In this document: piece after piece, positions 54,956-64,000 of the stretch | How positions within the stretch are numbered: position 1 is the first letter of the stretch | Layout: each line of letters begins with the position of its first letter | DNA from: Peltaster fructicola | Lineage: Eukaryota; Ascomycota; Dothideomycetes | Direction of reading: 5' to 3' | Assembly: GCA_001592805.2 (NCBI GenBank) | Contig: CP051143.1 | Coordinates: 2,418,001 to 2,482,000 of the forward strand | DNA: 64,000 nt | The notes under the pieces: generated by a model | Database searches by the model: none | The model's input: the letters and a program-made list of their open reading frames with translations, nothing else | What the model was told of the DNA's origin: nothing | Program-made: the position numbers and the translations under genes

Positions 54956-56020
54956 TCATGGCTTCTTTGCGTCTTTCTCTGCAGCTTTCGCTTCGTCTAA
55001 CTTTCGTATTCGATCTTCGGCTGCCTGCGCCATGATCTCTCGTCGACTAAGTGATTGCCGTGTAGACGACGCAGATGATCCGCCAAGGATGTACTCTCCA
55101 CCGGTCCAGCCGCCGTGGTCTGCAAGATCCTCGTCGTCTATGCCTTCGTCATCTGCATTGTAGAACTCTTGTCCACTGATGCTGTGTCCTCCGTGGCGCC
55201 AGTCGTTTCTGTCGACCTCAGCTTCGATCTCTTTGCATAGCTTCCAGAAATGCTGGTCATGTTCGCCCCAAACGTTGTGCGCCAGCTCGTGGCAAAGCGT
55301 CTTGCGAATTGTCCGATAGTCTCTGTAGCCGTCGTATGAGTCTGTCCGGAGCCGCAGCTCGATTACCTCGCCTTTGTTACGGTTGAGGCCAAGTGTCTTG
55401 CTCTCATGTGTAGTGTGTTCAGCCGGATTCATCTCTGTCAACAAACCGACACTGAAACCGTGCTTCCTCATACTCGCTTTGATGCCTGCGTCATCTCGTA
55501 GGCGCTCGAGATATCTCAACGACTTCTCGGGATTCGGCAGGTAGTCGAGTGGTCGCAGTGTGTGGAATGTATACCGCGCTTCATCTTGTATCTTCTTCCA
55601 ATCTCGACTCTTCTCGGCGTGTACTTTCCGTCCAGCCCGCAGTGCATCGCGTCTCCTGGTCATGCGCTCTTTTCGTGCAGCAGTCTCAGATTCCAGTTCC
55701 TGAACTTCTTCGGTCGTCGCGCCCATCAATACTATCTTCTTGTCTTGTAGTGCCCGCAGTCGTAGGAGAGGATCCTTGAACGGTGGCCTGAGTAGTCCTG
55801 TCTTCGGTGTGATCAAGAACTTCTGATTCGTCGCTGGGATGTGTAAATCCTCTGCGATCGCGTCTGACAGATCTTGTATACTCGCATCTTCGTCATGGAA
55901 AGGCAGCTTAAGTCGCTTGCCATGAAGCTGTATCGCGAGCTCGAAGAGCGGCTCATGTTGCGTTTCGTCGTCGGCTATGAGCTCTTGTTGGGCGGTCAAG
56001 TTGTGTTCAGGATCAGACAT
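54956..56020 (-). CDS. Ubiquitin-like/WLM-domain metalloprotease
   Basis: A Wss1-related putative DNA-protein-crosslink protease. From the ATG at 56020 (MSDPEHNLTAQQELIADDE) it has 354 residues. Residues 25-105 are a ubiquitin-like domain (LAIQLHGKRLKLPFHDEDAS, LQDKKIVLMGAT). Residues 150-290 are the WLM domain with the zinc site HELAHNVWGEHDQHFW, preceded by GLNRNKGEVIELRLRTDSYD. The C-terminus is acidic, then a basic coil. Upstream, an intron at 56035-56080 (GTAAGT, CAG) lies in the leader; if an ATG at about 56110 upstream of it is used, splicing keeps frame and adds MLCGQRSFRVLHNA. I prefer the inner start because the added residues are not conserved-looking. Confidence 0.88.
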   Translation of the reverse strand: MSDPEHNLTAQQELIADDETQHEPLFELAIQLHGKRLKLPFHDEDASIQDLSDAIAEDLHIPATNQKFLITPKTGLLRPPFKDPLLRLRALQDKKIVLMGATTEEVQELESETAARKERMTRRRDALRAGRKVHAEKSRDWKKIQDEARYTFHTLRPLDYLPNPEKSLRYLERLRDDAGIKASMRKHGFSVGLLTEMNPAEHTTHESKTLGLNRNKGEVIELRLRTDSYDGYRDYRTIRKTLCHELAHNVWGEHDQHFWKLCKEIEAEVDRNDWRHGGHSISGQEFYNADDEGIDDEDLADHGGWTGGEYILGGSSASSTRQSLSRREIMAQAAEDRIRKLDEAKAAEKDAKKP

Positions 56021-56081
56021 GGCGTTGTGCAAGACTGTGGACGAGAAGAGAGTTCTTGAAGAATCGAGTAAGATACTTACC

Positions 56082-56475
56082 TCGAAAGCTACGTTGGCCA
56101 CAAAGCATTTGTTGATGCACTGTTCTATGTACTTCCGTGAAGGTCGCTGACTGAGATAGCGTCATCATGTTCTCGCTCGTTGATGCCTCAGGCCACAAAA
56201 AATAGAACGAATGGTTGACGATCTTGTCCTCTCTTGGAGACAGCACATTATAGCAGAAACGAACATGCCATCGTCATAACATGCATGATTTGATACACTG
56301 CAATCATAGTATTATTATTAACCCGAGCCTTGCAAGAATGGTATCATAACAGGTAAGTGAGTCATGGTATCGTTTCCTTCCACCGTGCACCGTATTCTCC
56401 AGCGCTCACTGAGTTGCTTGCTGTACTGACCGTGATGCTTTCTCGATCCTCAGTATGTACACTTGGTATCCTGGC
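56082..56475. other. Intergenic region WLM / MARVEL
   Basis: Promoter and leader of the WLM protease gene and 3' region of the MARVEL gene. Nothing else seen. Confidence 0.4.
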
Positions 56476-57023
56476 TCAAACGCCTTCTTGAGTCATTGCC
56501 GGCTGGGATACGATGTGCTTGTTCGATCGGACAGTGCCACGCGAGCTGAAGATCTGGAGGGCAGCAAGGCCAGTGGTGATGGCGAACAGGAGCCTGTGGT
56601 ACCATCAGTATGAGCAGTCGGATTGTGTATCTGTACTAACCACTCGAAAGCAGCGACGATGATGCAAGCCTTAGCAACCTTGCAGATGTCACCGAAGCAA
56701 ATTCTTCCTGTCATGAAGACTGCAGCAGCAATGAAGCCAGCGAACCAGAAGAGCATCGTGACGCTTTCGACTGCCAGAACGGCGAAACGGTGGTGTAGGA
56801 CCGACTCGCTGAAGCGTAGCGGGACCACAATGAGGTACACCAGGACTAGAAGAGTCCACACGGCGCTGAAGATGAGGAAGCTGAACTCAGATGGCGACCA
56901 AGCGTGCCACGCTCCTCCCCACCATACGGCGACATCAGCAGCGGTGCCTAGAACGATGATGGCGAGGAGAGCTTGGATGGCGCGGATGGCGAGAAGAATG
57001 GTTGACGAGATTGCGAAGGCCAT
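56476..57023 (-). CDS. MARVEL-domain four-helix membrane protein
   Basis: Exons 57023-56641 and 56593-56476 with a 47-nt intron (unusual GTTAGT donor, CAG acceptor) give 166 residues. Four membrane helices are clear: ILLAIRAIQALLAIIVLGTA, FSFLIFSAVWTLLVLVYLIV, FAVLAVESVTMLFWFAGFIA and VAKACIIVAAFEW/LLFAITTG across the splice. The loop with Trp-Trp (ADVAVWWGGAWHAWSPSEFS) and the two cysteines around helix 3-4 (GRICFGDICKVAKAC) are typical of fungal MARVEL proteins, which sit in cholesterol- or sterol-rich membranes such as eisosomes. The short tail is cytosolic. Confidence 0.85.
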
Positions 57024-57801
57024 CTTGTGTTCGCGTGGTTTGTGGTATTGACTACAGTTGAAGTCTTTCGGTGCGAGTGAGGTGAAGACTCTGTGAGAAA
57101 GATGACAGTGATGTAGTGTTGTCGCGTCGCGTGTTGCTGATTTGTGGATCTTGATGGGCAGGTGCAGGAATGTGGGAGCAATGACAATCAAGCAGCAGGT
57201 GAGAGCGTTTGTGCTTAAAGGTGTGCAAAGCAGAAGGGAAGGCTCGGACAAACAATATTACCTGTATATCGCCATTTCAGAGCTGTCTTGTAATGCAGCC
57301 TATCGAATGTAGTGGCACCATGGCCTCATACAGGTTTTTTGGCGCGTGATACAATGCGTTCATCGAGCGAGTCTCACATCTGCAACTTCGTATGACCAGC
57401 CTGGCTCTTGGTCCGTGGTTTAGTAGCGACGGCCTCTCACTGACAGCTTCGAGACATGATGCAATGGTTCTCAAACGTTTCGTTGTCCGCGAAGCGCTCT
57501 TGTCATGGTTTTAGGAAGCTGACTGTCTGAAGCGCTGTCGATGCCAGCCTATCAGAGCGCGGCGCCTCTGACCTCACACAAGGCACTACGACGGTGAAAC
57601 ATGCATCGGGCGACACGCCTATATCGCGACCACTCTATCGCCTTAGGATCGCCCATGTCGCCAAGGCGGTGAGCGTTGAAGAGCTAGACGCGTGTCTGGT
57701 CTAGATTTGACAATTGGTATATTGTGCCTATATGGCTCATATGCTAAGGCAGAACATTTTGCATCCAACTCCTTTCGATGTACATTTGTGTTAGTGACAG
57801 G
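57024..57801. other. Intergenic region MARVEL / acyl-CoA synthetase
   Basis: 780 bases holding the MARVEL gene promoter and the synthetase 3' UTR. One ACGCGT near 57688. No gene recognised. Confidence 0.4.
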
Positions 57802-59957
57802 CTACAACATTGGCTTGCTGCTGGAGTTGGCCTCGACCTCGGCGTACATCTCATCGATCATGCTGCGGTACATCTTGGCAGTTTGTGGACGCTTGAGCTT
57901 GAGTCTGTTGTTTTGTCAGTTGGTGCTCGCACATTCACTTGAAGAACTTACGTCGGAGTCAGCAGCTCGTTCTCGATGCTGAATGGGTCAACCAGCACTC
58001 GCACGGCACGGACGTGCTCCCAGTTGTTGAACTTGGCCTTCTTGCCGACCTTCAAGAGCTCAGCGACCATGATCTGGCGCATCTTTGGCTCAGCAGCGGC
58101 TGCTGCCATGCCCTTGACATCAGTTGGATCGAACGAGCGGCCTAGCTGCTTGCTGGCAAATGTGGCGAATAGATCTGGCTGGAGACCGAAGACGGCGACC
58201 AGGTTGGCCTGAGTTGAATCTCCATGGACGTACGCCTGTGCCAACCATGGGCAGTTGCCGAGGTAGACGTTCTCGATACGCTCTGGAGAGATGTACTCTC
58301 CTTGGGCCAGCTTGAGCACGTTCTTTCTTCGGTCAATGATCTTGAAGCGGCCGAGCTCGTCGATGCTGCAGATATCGCCAGTCTTGAACCAGCCGTCCTC
58401 AGTGAAGGACTTCTTGGTCTCTTCCTCGTTCTTGAAGTACTCCTTGAACACCGTTGGGCCACGGATGAGCAGCTCTCCTCGTGGGTGTGGCTTGTCGGTT
58501 GAGAGATACTCCATGTCTGGCACGTCGAGGAGACAAAGCTCAGTCGTTGGTGCGACAGCACCACAGTTGCCGACACTTAAGTCACCCTCAAGCTGTGCAA
58601 GGCCAATGGCGTAGGTCTCAGTCAAACCGTAACCCTGGAGCAGCTCATTGGAGAAGACGATTCGCAAGAACTGCTGAAGAGATGGATCGAGAGGAGCAGA
58701 TCCTGAGATCATGGTCTGCGCGCGGTCAAGACCCAGTGCAGCGCTGACCTTCTTCGACCAGATGCGGTCGTAGAGGAAGTGGCGGTTCGTGGCCTTCTCT
58801 GGAGTCGCCTCGAGCATGTTTGCGGTCTTGACGCCAACGACGTGGCGAGACAGCGTACCCTTGAAGCCTGTTGCCTCGATGGTCTGAGCTTTGATGGCAC
58901 CACCGAAGCGGTTGTAGAGACGTGGCACACTGAGCAGCACCGATGGCTTCAGAAGCTTGAAGTCATCAACGAGCTCGAGGATATTTCCGTGGAAGTAGCC
59001 GATTGCTGCACCAGCCCAGAGCGCAGAGTGCTCAGCGACGCGCTCGAAGATGTGCGCCAGAGGCAAGTAAGAGCAGATGAGATCCTCTGGAGATTGGCGA
59101 CAAATGCAGAGAGAGGATGAGGCGGCTGCTACAGCATTGCTGTGTCTGAGGACGACGCCCTTGGGGTTGCCGGTCGTTCCGGATGTGTAATTGATGGTGA
59201 CAATGTCGTTGGTGGTAGGAGGGTTGATTGGACGTCCGCTCGCTGCTCCCGCAGCCTCGACCTCATGCATGGAGTGAATCTGGATGCCGGTCTCTGCTGA
59301 AAGGGCGCTGAGAAGCTCCTTCTTGGAAGTTCCAGCCAGCTCAGTACCGTTGCTCAGAGGGTCGAGCGAAATGATAAGCTTGAGAGTTGGACATCTCGGG
59401 GCCAGCTTCAGCAGTGTTGGAATGTGAGCAAGCGAGCTGACGACTGTCGAAAGCTGTGCATGGTTGATGATGTACTCGGTGGTGTCCGGTCCCAGAGTGT
59501 CGTAGATCGACACGGTGTACAGAGACTGCGACATACAAGCCAGATCAGTGATCTGCCACTCTGGCCTGTTCTGGCACCACAGTCCGATGGCATGCTGACG
59601 TCCGGTGACGCCAACTCCCTCGAGAAGCTGCACGAGACCTTTGCCAAAGTTTGTCCTTCTCTTCTGCACCTCGCCGTATGTTTCCCATACGTATGGCCCG
59701 AAGACCTTGGTTTGTGGATCGTATGGTCGGCGTCCGAGACACTTGTTGTTGGGTCGAGCTGCCACTCCCGCCTCGAACATTTCATGTGCAGTGGTCACCT
59801 TTGGGTCGAGGGAGTAGAGCACGCCATCGGTCTGCCTCCAGTGTCTGTACACAGCGCTACGACCAGATGACTCGCTGCCAGGCACTACAATACTGTAAGG
59901 GCTGCCAACAGGTGGTGGCGGAGTGAGCTTGGCAGCCTCTGACACGGCGAGACTCAT
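57802..59957 (-). CDS. FAA1: Long-chain acyl-CoA synthetase (Faa1/Faa4 type)
   Basis: Activates long-chain fatty acids with ATP and CoA. Exon 1 59957-57952, intron 47 nt, exon 2 57904-57802; the join is ELLTPT/LKLKRPQTAKMYRS and the product has 702 residues, the usual size. Adenylate-forming motifs: INYTSGTTGNPKGVVLRHSN (P-loop), LQGYGLTETYAIGL, DGWFKTGDICSIDELGRFKI and IDRRKNVLKLAQGEYISPER (the FACS signature region, then hinge). The N-terminus MSLAVSEAAKLTPPPPVGSP has no clear mitochondrial signal, and the C-terminus SSSKPML is not a plain PTS1, so ER or lipid-droplet placement is possible. The start ATG at 59957 follows a CA-rich leader. Confidence 0.94.
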
Positions 59958-60930
59958 ATTGGGCGGTTGTGAAGGTGTTGTTGATAGTGAGGGAGGAATC
60001 GGCGGGTGGAACAACTGTCACATGTTAGCACATGCTATCGTTGATGCAGCTTCGCGTCACCACAACATACCACAGCGACGCGCAGCCAGATGCAATCGGC
60101 GAGACGAACGTACAACAACGATGTGAGAGTGTCGACAGCTCGCAGATGCACAGCTACTGTTGTAGAAGATGTATACCAGCAGAAGTCTAGCTTACGACAA
60201 TCGGTGCTTGCTCTAAAAAGGCACCACAACGCAGCGGACAGCGCAACTTTGGCCAGCAGTTCCGAGGCCTTGATTAGTTGTCGAATGAAAGCAGAGGAAC
60301 GGAGATTTCCTGATTACTAGACACTGTTGATGACCGGAACGAGAACTGAAATGAACAGAGGCACCCCCGGAGAGGCTTCTTTCCCGCGTTGCTGGAGACA
60401 GCAATTCAGCCTCAATTGCTTAGGACAGAGATAGCCGAGGCTCATTGTGCGACAACCGTCGATGTCATCAATGCGTTCCAGCCACCAAACTTCTCATGTA
60501 TGCTTGACATGCAGTGTAAGGAGTGCAGCAGCGGCATTTGGGACGCCTGGCCTGAGCGCCTGAGCAAGGGGGCTTTCACATGCTGTACCAGACTGCACGA
60601 GATGGTGGTGTTGATCTCCTATGATCATGTGCATGGCCGTGGCCCTGGATTCGCCGGATGTCTTATGGTGCCGATTGCTTAAACAAGGTTCCCTGCATCG
60701 GTCCGCTTGCAAGTCCTGGTGCTCTTCAGGGTTGTCTTTGTGCTCATCTGAAAGACCACGGCTGGATCCGATGTACGACCAACGCCTCTCGATAGCGAAG
60801 TGTTGACATAATCAATGGTGTATGTCGATGACAATTTATCTTCGTACCCATGGACAGCATCCAAGACTGACGCTAGTCAGTCGAGCGTCGAAGGAGGCCC
60901 TAGTTGATCACGCTGTCTCTCTGAAGAGCC
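59958..60930. other. Intergenic region synthetase / DUF7029-like gene
   Basis: About 970 bases: the promoter of the synthetase and the 3' region of the next gene. Short frames only; nothing supported. Confidence 0.4.
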
Positions 60931-63053
60931 TCACAGCCAGATGAAGAATGCTGCTGCAACGGCACAGAGAAGAATGCTGCTCAAGGATGCGACAAGTCCA
61001 GCAGCACCACCAGTAGGACCAGGCGTAGTGTTACCATTGCCACTGCCACTGCTATTACCACTAGTAGTGTCGACAAAACCATTCGACGTGTTACTGAACC
61101 TATAGCAGGACGTGGGCAGTGCTGAAGACAGGCTAGCAAGAGGTTGAGTACCTGTCCAGGTGAGATTGCCAATCTCGAGGTCGTAGGTAGCATCAACAGA
61201 GACAACTACGGTGGGTATGAAGTTGATGTAGTCGCCCTTGTCGGCGTTGGCCGCTGAAGGCTGGCACTGAGTGTTGACGTCCTTGAGGGCCTTGACCTGT
61301 CCATTCAGTTGCGGGAGATTGATAGGTGCTCCTATCCCACCGCGAACCTTGATATCAGTGGCCACTCCAGGTTTTGCTGATAGCTTGACAATGGGCTGGA
61401 AAGCCGCGGTGAAGTTGACAGCGATGCCTGGTGCGTTCATGTTCGTAGGCAGGAGTGCAAGCTTTGTCTTATCACTGCGACATGTTAGCTCTTGTGTCCC
61501 ATGTGTCAGGGTAGACATACAAGCCTGAAAATGATGAGCTCTCAATGTTACTGAGGTTGAGTAGCAGGTTCGAATTCTGTGGCACCTGGTCGAAATCAGT
61601 ACGAGACTGTCGACATCTCCATGAACATACATCGAGAGTGAACCCGGCCTGCAAGTTGACTGTCGAGCCAAGCTCTATTGAGAACGGGAATGTGGGTGAG
61701 ATGAACAAGCCAAACTCGACAACATCGTTGATCTGTTACTGTTAGTGACTGTCGTGGCTCTCAATAGTCGACTCACGGTAATACCAGCCAATGGTATATC
61801 TGGCAATACAGCCGCGACTTCGGCCAGAGTGAAGCCAGGCAGAAAGTCCCATTCCAATGCTATTGTCGCACTCATGCTGTTGACAGTGAATTGTATGAAG
61901 CCTTGATTGTTCAGCGTCCTGAGTGTGTCTAGAGTGCCAGCGCCAGTCTTGAAGCCAGCAGCAAGCAGCGTCACCTGACCCTCTACAGTACAATTCCTGC
62001 ACTTCATAGCAAAGTTGTCAGGAATATGCGGGATTTGAGGAAGTAGCGGTGCAAGTTTCGAGTCTGGCGGGAGGATGGCTACGTCGACTTGTGAGACCTT
62101 GAACGAGTCCGACGCTGTGTCGGAGCTGGGTCGCTGAGTCGCAGATGGCAGCTTGAGACTCAGCGCCGACGAAATCAATGCTGACTTCGTTGTGCTCGTC
62201 AACGGAGGGATCGAGGTGGACTTTCGAATGCTGCTCAATGTGGTGATGGCAGAAGACTTAGTGACAGGCGTGACACCAATGGTTGAGCCGTCAGAAGCTA
62301 GAAGAATCGGACTTCCAGAGACAATCATGCAAGACTGGCTGTTCGGATAGCTGTGCGCAGGGTTGCATGCAAATGGTGTGCCTGTCACAGTGGCAGCAGC
62401 AGTCGTTGTAGCAGCTCTACCGACTAATCGTGGTCGAAGAGCTGGGACGACATGAGTGCCATAGTCGACATGCATATCCTCGTTGACATCTCGTAGTGAC
62501 CTAGCCTCAGCTCTTAGGGACAGAGATAGACTCTGCTGATCGGTTGACAGGTAAGAGGTGCTGGTGAAGGTCAGCTAGCATTCTCCTAGCAGTCCATATA
62601 CCCACTCATAGGCTTGGTGAAATCCTTTTGGTGCACAATTCCCATGTGATGTGATAATGGTGAACATATCCAGGCCTGACCATGCATTCTTAGCCTTGTC
62701 GAAGCCGTCAGCACTGTGAAAGGTGACTGTCATCACACCTTCTCGGCAACTCAGGTCGGTCAGATGACTGTAATGGTCTTCGAGCACGATTGTCGGCAGA
62801 TGTGGCTCTAAGGTGACACGAGCAGCAGCAGCATTTGGATTCGAGCTGTCATACGAGTCGTCTGCAGGCTGTAAGTGATGTCTCATCCTCTAGCGTATCA
62901 CCTACCATCTGCGAAAAGCAGAACGTGACCGTCTCGAGTCGGCACAAAGTCTGGAGCCCGTCGCTCAAGCATTGTCCGTTTCTGAGCCGCGCCCAGTGAG
63001 AGTGCATGCACAGCAAGTGCATGACATAGCAGGACTCGCAGTGATCGATGCAT
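60931..63053 (-). CDS. Secreted GPI-type protein, DUF7029/DUF7223-like, with internal stop
   Basis: Five minus-strand exons: 63053-62906, 62861-61777, 61732-61631, 61585-61521 and 61474-60931; introns are 44-46 nt. The start codes a signal peptide (MHRSLRVLLCHALAVHALSL). The second exon carries LPTIVLEDHYSHLTDLSC, then GVMTVTFHSADGFDKAKNAW and TSHGNCAPKGFHQAYEWVYG, which recall a family of fungal secreted proteins labelled DUF7029, and later FAMKCRNCTVEGQVTLLAAG and EWDFLPGFTLAEVAAVLPDI. The end has a Ser/Gly/Asn linker and GLVASLSSILLCAVAAAFFI, a GPI-anchor signal. In exon 2 an in-frame TAG lies at 62577-62575 between YGLLGEC and LTFTSTSYLSTDQQSLSLSL. Both sides look conserved, so 647 codons are read only if that stop is an error or is suppressed. 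Confidence 0.75.
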
Positions 63054-63388
63054 CTTTGCCGTGAGTTCCAGTGTAACACAGGTTGAGCAGGGTAGCCTAG
63101 TCACGCCTGAGGACGGCGTAGGGCTTCATATACTATGCTCTGGTCTTGTGTCTGTGTAGACCATGCAGACTTCTTGCCCTGAGGCGTCCCATTGCACATA
63201 GGCGAAAGTGCATCCTACTGGCACAGCAGCACATCTTTGCCAGCTTCAGCGAGCTGAGACACCACAGCCTCGAGGTCATTGAGCGAATCTGTCAAACACG
63301 GATGCATCTGATCCTTAGACCGCCGCACTCATGCCGAACCCACAGAGATCTGCAGAGCAAGCGCGAACTCATACCAGCAGGGCCATGA

Positions 63389-63780
63389 GGCTATTCGAGG
63401 CAATCTCCATCTGCAAAGGCTAGCGATGAGGCTCTGGAAATCGCCTCCGAAAATGTGGTGCGACGGAAGGCTGAGGATGAAGCGTATGCGCCGGTGTGCA
63501 AGCCACATCACACTTCAAAGGATCAGCTCACAAAACTGCATGTTCAAACAGCGCAACACCGCGAGCAGACGCAGTTGGAATCGAGAACGATCATGGCTGT
63601 GGTGCAGCAGTATGTGGACGGCTCAAATCGTAGGTTCGTGGGCAGGGGAAGTCGATGAAGTGATGGAGGACAAGAAAGAAGCAGTTCGGATACATAGCGC
63701 ACGGACCGCTCCGGGCTATATTAAGAAACGACCGCAGTCATGCCAGATTGTTCCCACGATCCCATCCCAGTCGCTTAACA
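63389..63780 (+). other. Possible decayed coiled-coil gene fragment
   Basis: At 63389-63658 one frame reads KASDEALEIASENVVRRKAE and QLTKLHVQTAQHREQTQLES; from about 63645 another frame reads GEVDEVMEDKKEAVRIHSAR. Both look like charged helix. No start or splice sites join them convincingly. Chance frames cannot be excluded. Confidence 0.25.
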
Positions 63781-63855
63781 CATGGCTCTTATGCAGGCAT
63801 CGCTTCAAGGTATCACGGCGCGAAGTCCTGACTCTTCTCGTTGCTGTTGAATCCC

Positions 63856-64000
63856 TTAGACGACTGTCTTCGCAGGTGTATCGACATCGCCGTTCTTGTC
63901 AGCGTTGCTTGCGTCGCCTTCTGCCTCTGGCTTTGTTGCAGACGCCTTGAAGGATTGCTCAAAGTCGGCTATGATGTCGTCAATGTGTTCGGTACCCACG
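63856..64000 (-). CDS. met17: O-acetylhomoserine sulfhydrylase (Met17/CysD), 3' end only
   Basis: The last 48 codons of a pyridoxal-phosphate enzyme of methionine synthesis. VGTEHIDDIIADFEQSFKAS matches the C-terminus of yeast Met17 (VGIEFIDDIIADFQQSFE), which makes homocysteine from O-acetylhomoserine and sulfide. A tail TKPEAEGDASNADKNGDVDT with PAKTVV extends past the yeast end and is charged. The rest lies beyond the window. Confidence 0.8.
   Translation of the reverse strand, partial: VGTEHIDDIIADFEQSFKASATKPEAEGDASNADKNGDVDTPAKTVV

Overview
The window is nuclear DNA of a filamentous ascomycete (Pezizomycotina; a Dothideomycetes-like fungus is my best guess, by inference). The evidence is about 30 closely packed protein genes on both strands and short introns, mostly 44-52 nt, with GTRAGT-type donors and CTRAC-type branch sites. 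The gene set includes a Mago nashi homologue, a complex I NDUFA8-type subunit and a tuberin-like RapGAP protein, all absent from budding yeast. I saw no transposon, virus-like element, rRNA, tRNA or CRISPR array.

Layout. 0-12 kb: the 3' part of a galactose oxidase, coatomer beta (SEC26), Mago nashi in seven exons, FGAM synthase (ADE6) and the mitochondrial tRNA-modification GTPase MSS1, which carries a one-base frameshift. 12-18 kb: a gene-poor stretch with two tiny GRGGYN-encoding units, formate dehydrogenase, a small membrane protein and MSO1. 18-28 kb: an F-box/LRR protein, a decayed aminoglycoside-phosphotransferase-like gene, a short fungal protein with an in-frame stop, HUS1, an MFS sugar transporter and a frame-shifted metallophosphoesterase. 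28-46 kb: a GNAT acetyltransferase, NUP57 (frame-shifted), NDUFA8, a NUDIX hydrolase, a VTC2-type SPX protein, TRS120, a tuberin-like RapGAP protein, RNase H2 subunit A and an odd small protein with six Cys-Pro motifs. 46-64 kb: class II histone deacetylase HDA1, a charged AFF/Ebp1-like candidate, a ubiquitin-like/WLM metalloprotease, a MARVEL protein, a long-chain acyl-CoA synthetase, a secreted GPI-type DUF7029-like protein with an internal stop, and the 3' end of an O-acetylhomoserine sulfhydrylase.

Most genes are housekeeping and there is no biosynthetic cluster or operon-like set. Plausible shared control is seen at only a few places: MluI cell-cycle boxes upstream of RNH201 and HUS1, and a high-affinity Pho4-type site between the NUDIX and VTC2 genes.

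Two things stand out. First, six genes each carry one or a few simple lesions (a one-base frameshift or an in-frame stop) in otherwise well-kept reading frames. Two of these, MSS1 and NUP57, lie in T runs of conserved genes. That suggests assembly indels, or a duplicated or hybrid genome in which one copy is relaxed. Second, there are unusual small genes: the GRGGYN pair, one of them a seven-codon ORF interrupted by an intron behind a 340-nt leader with no AUG, and the six-CP-motif protein, which resembles a heme-regulatory-motif protein.
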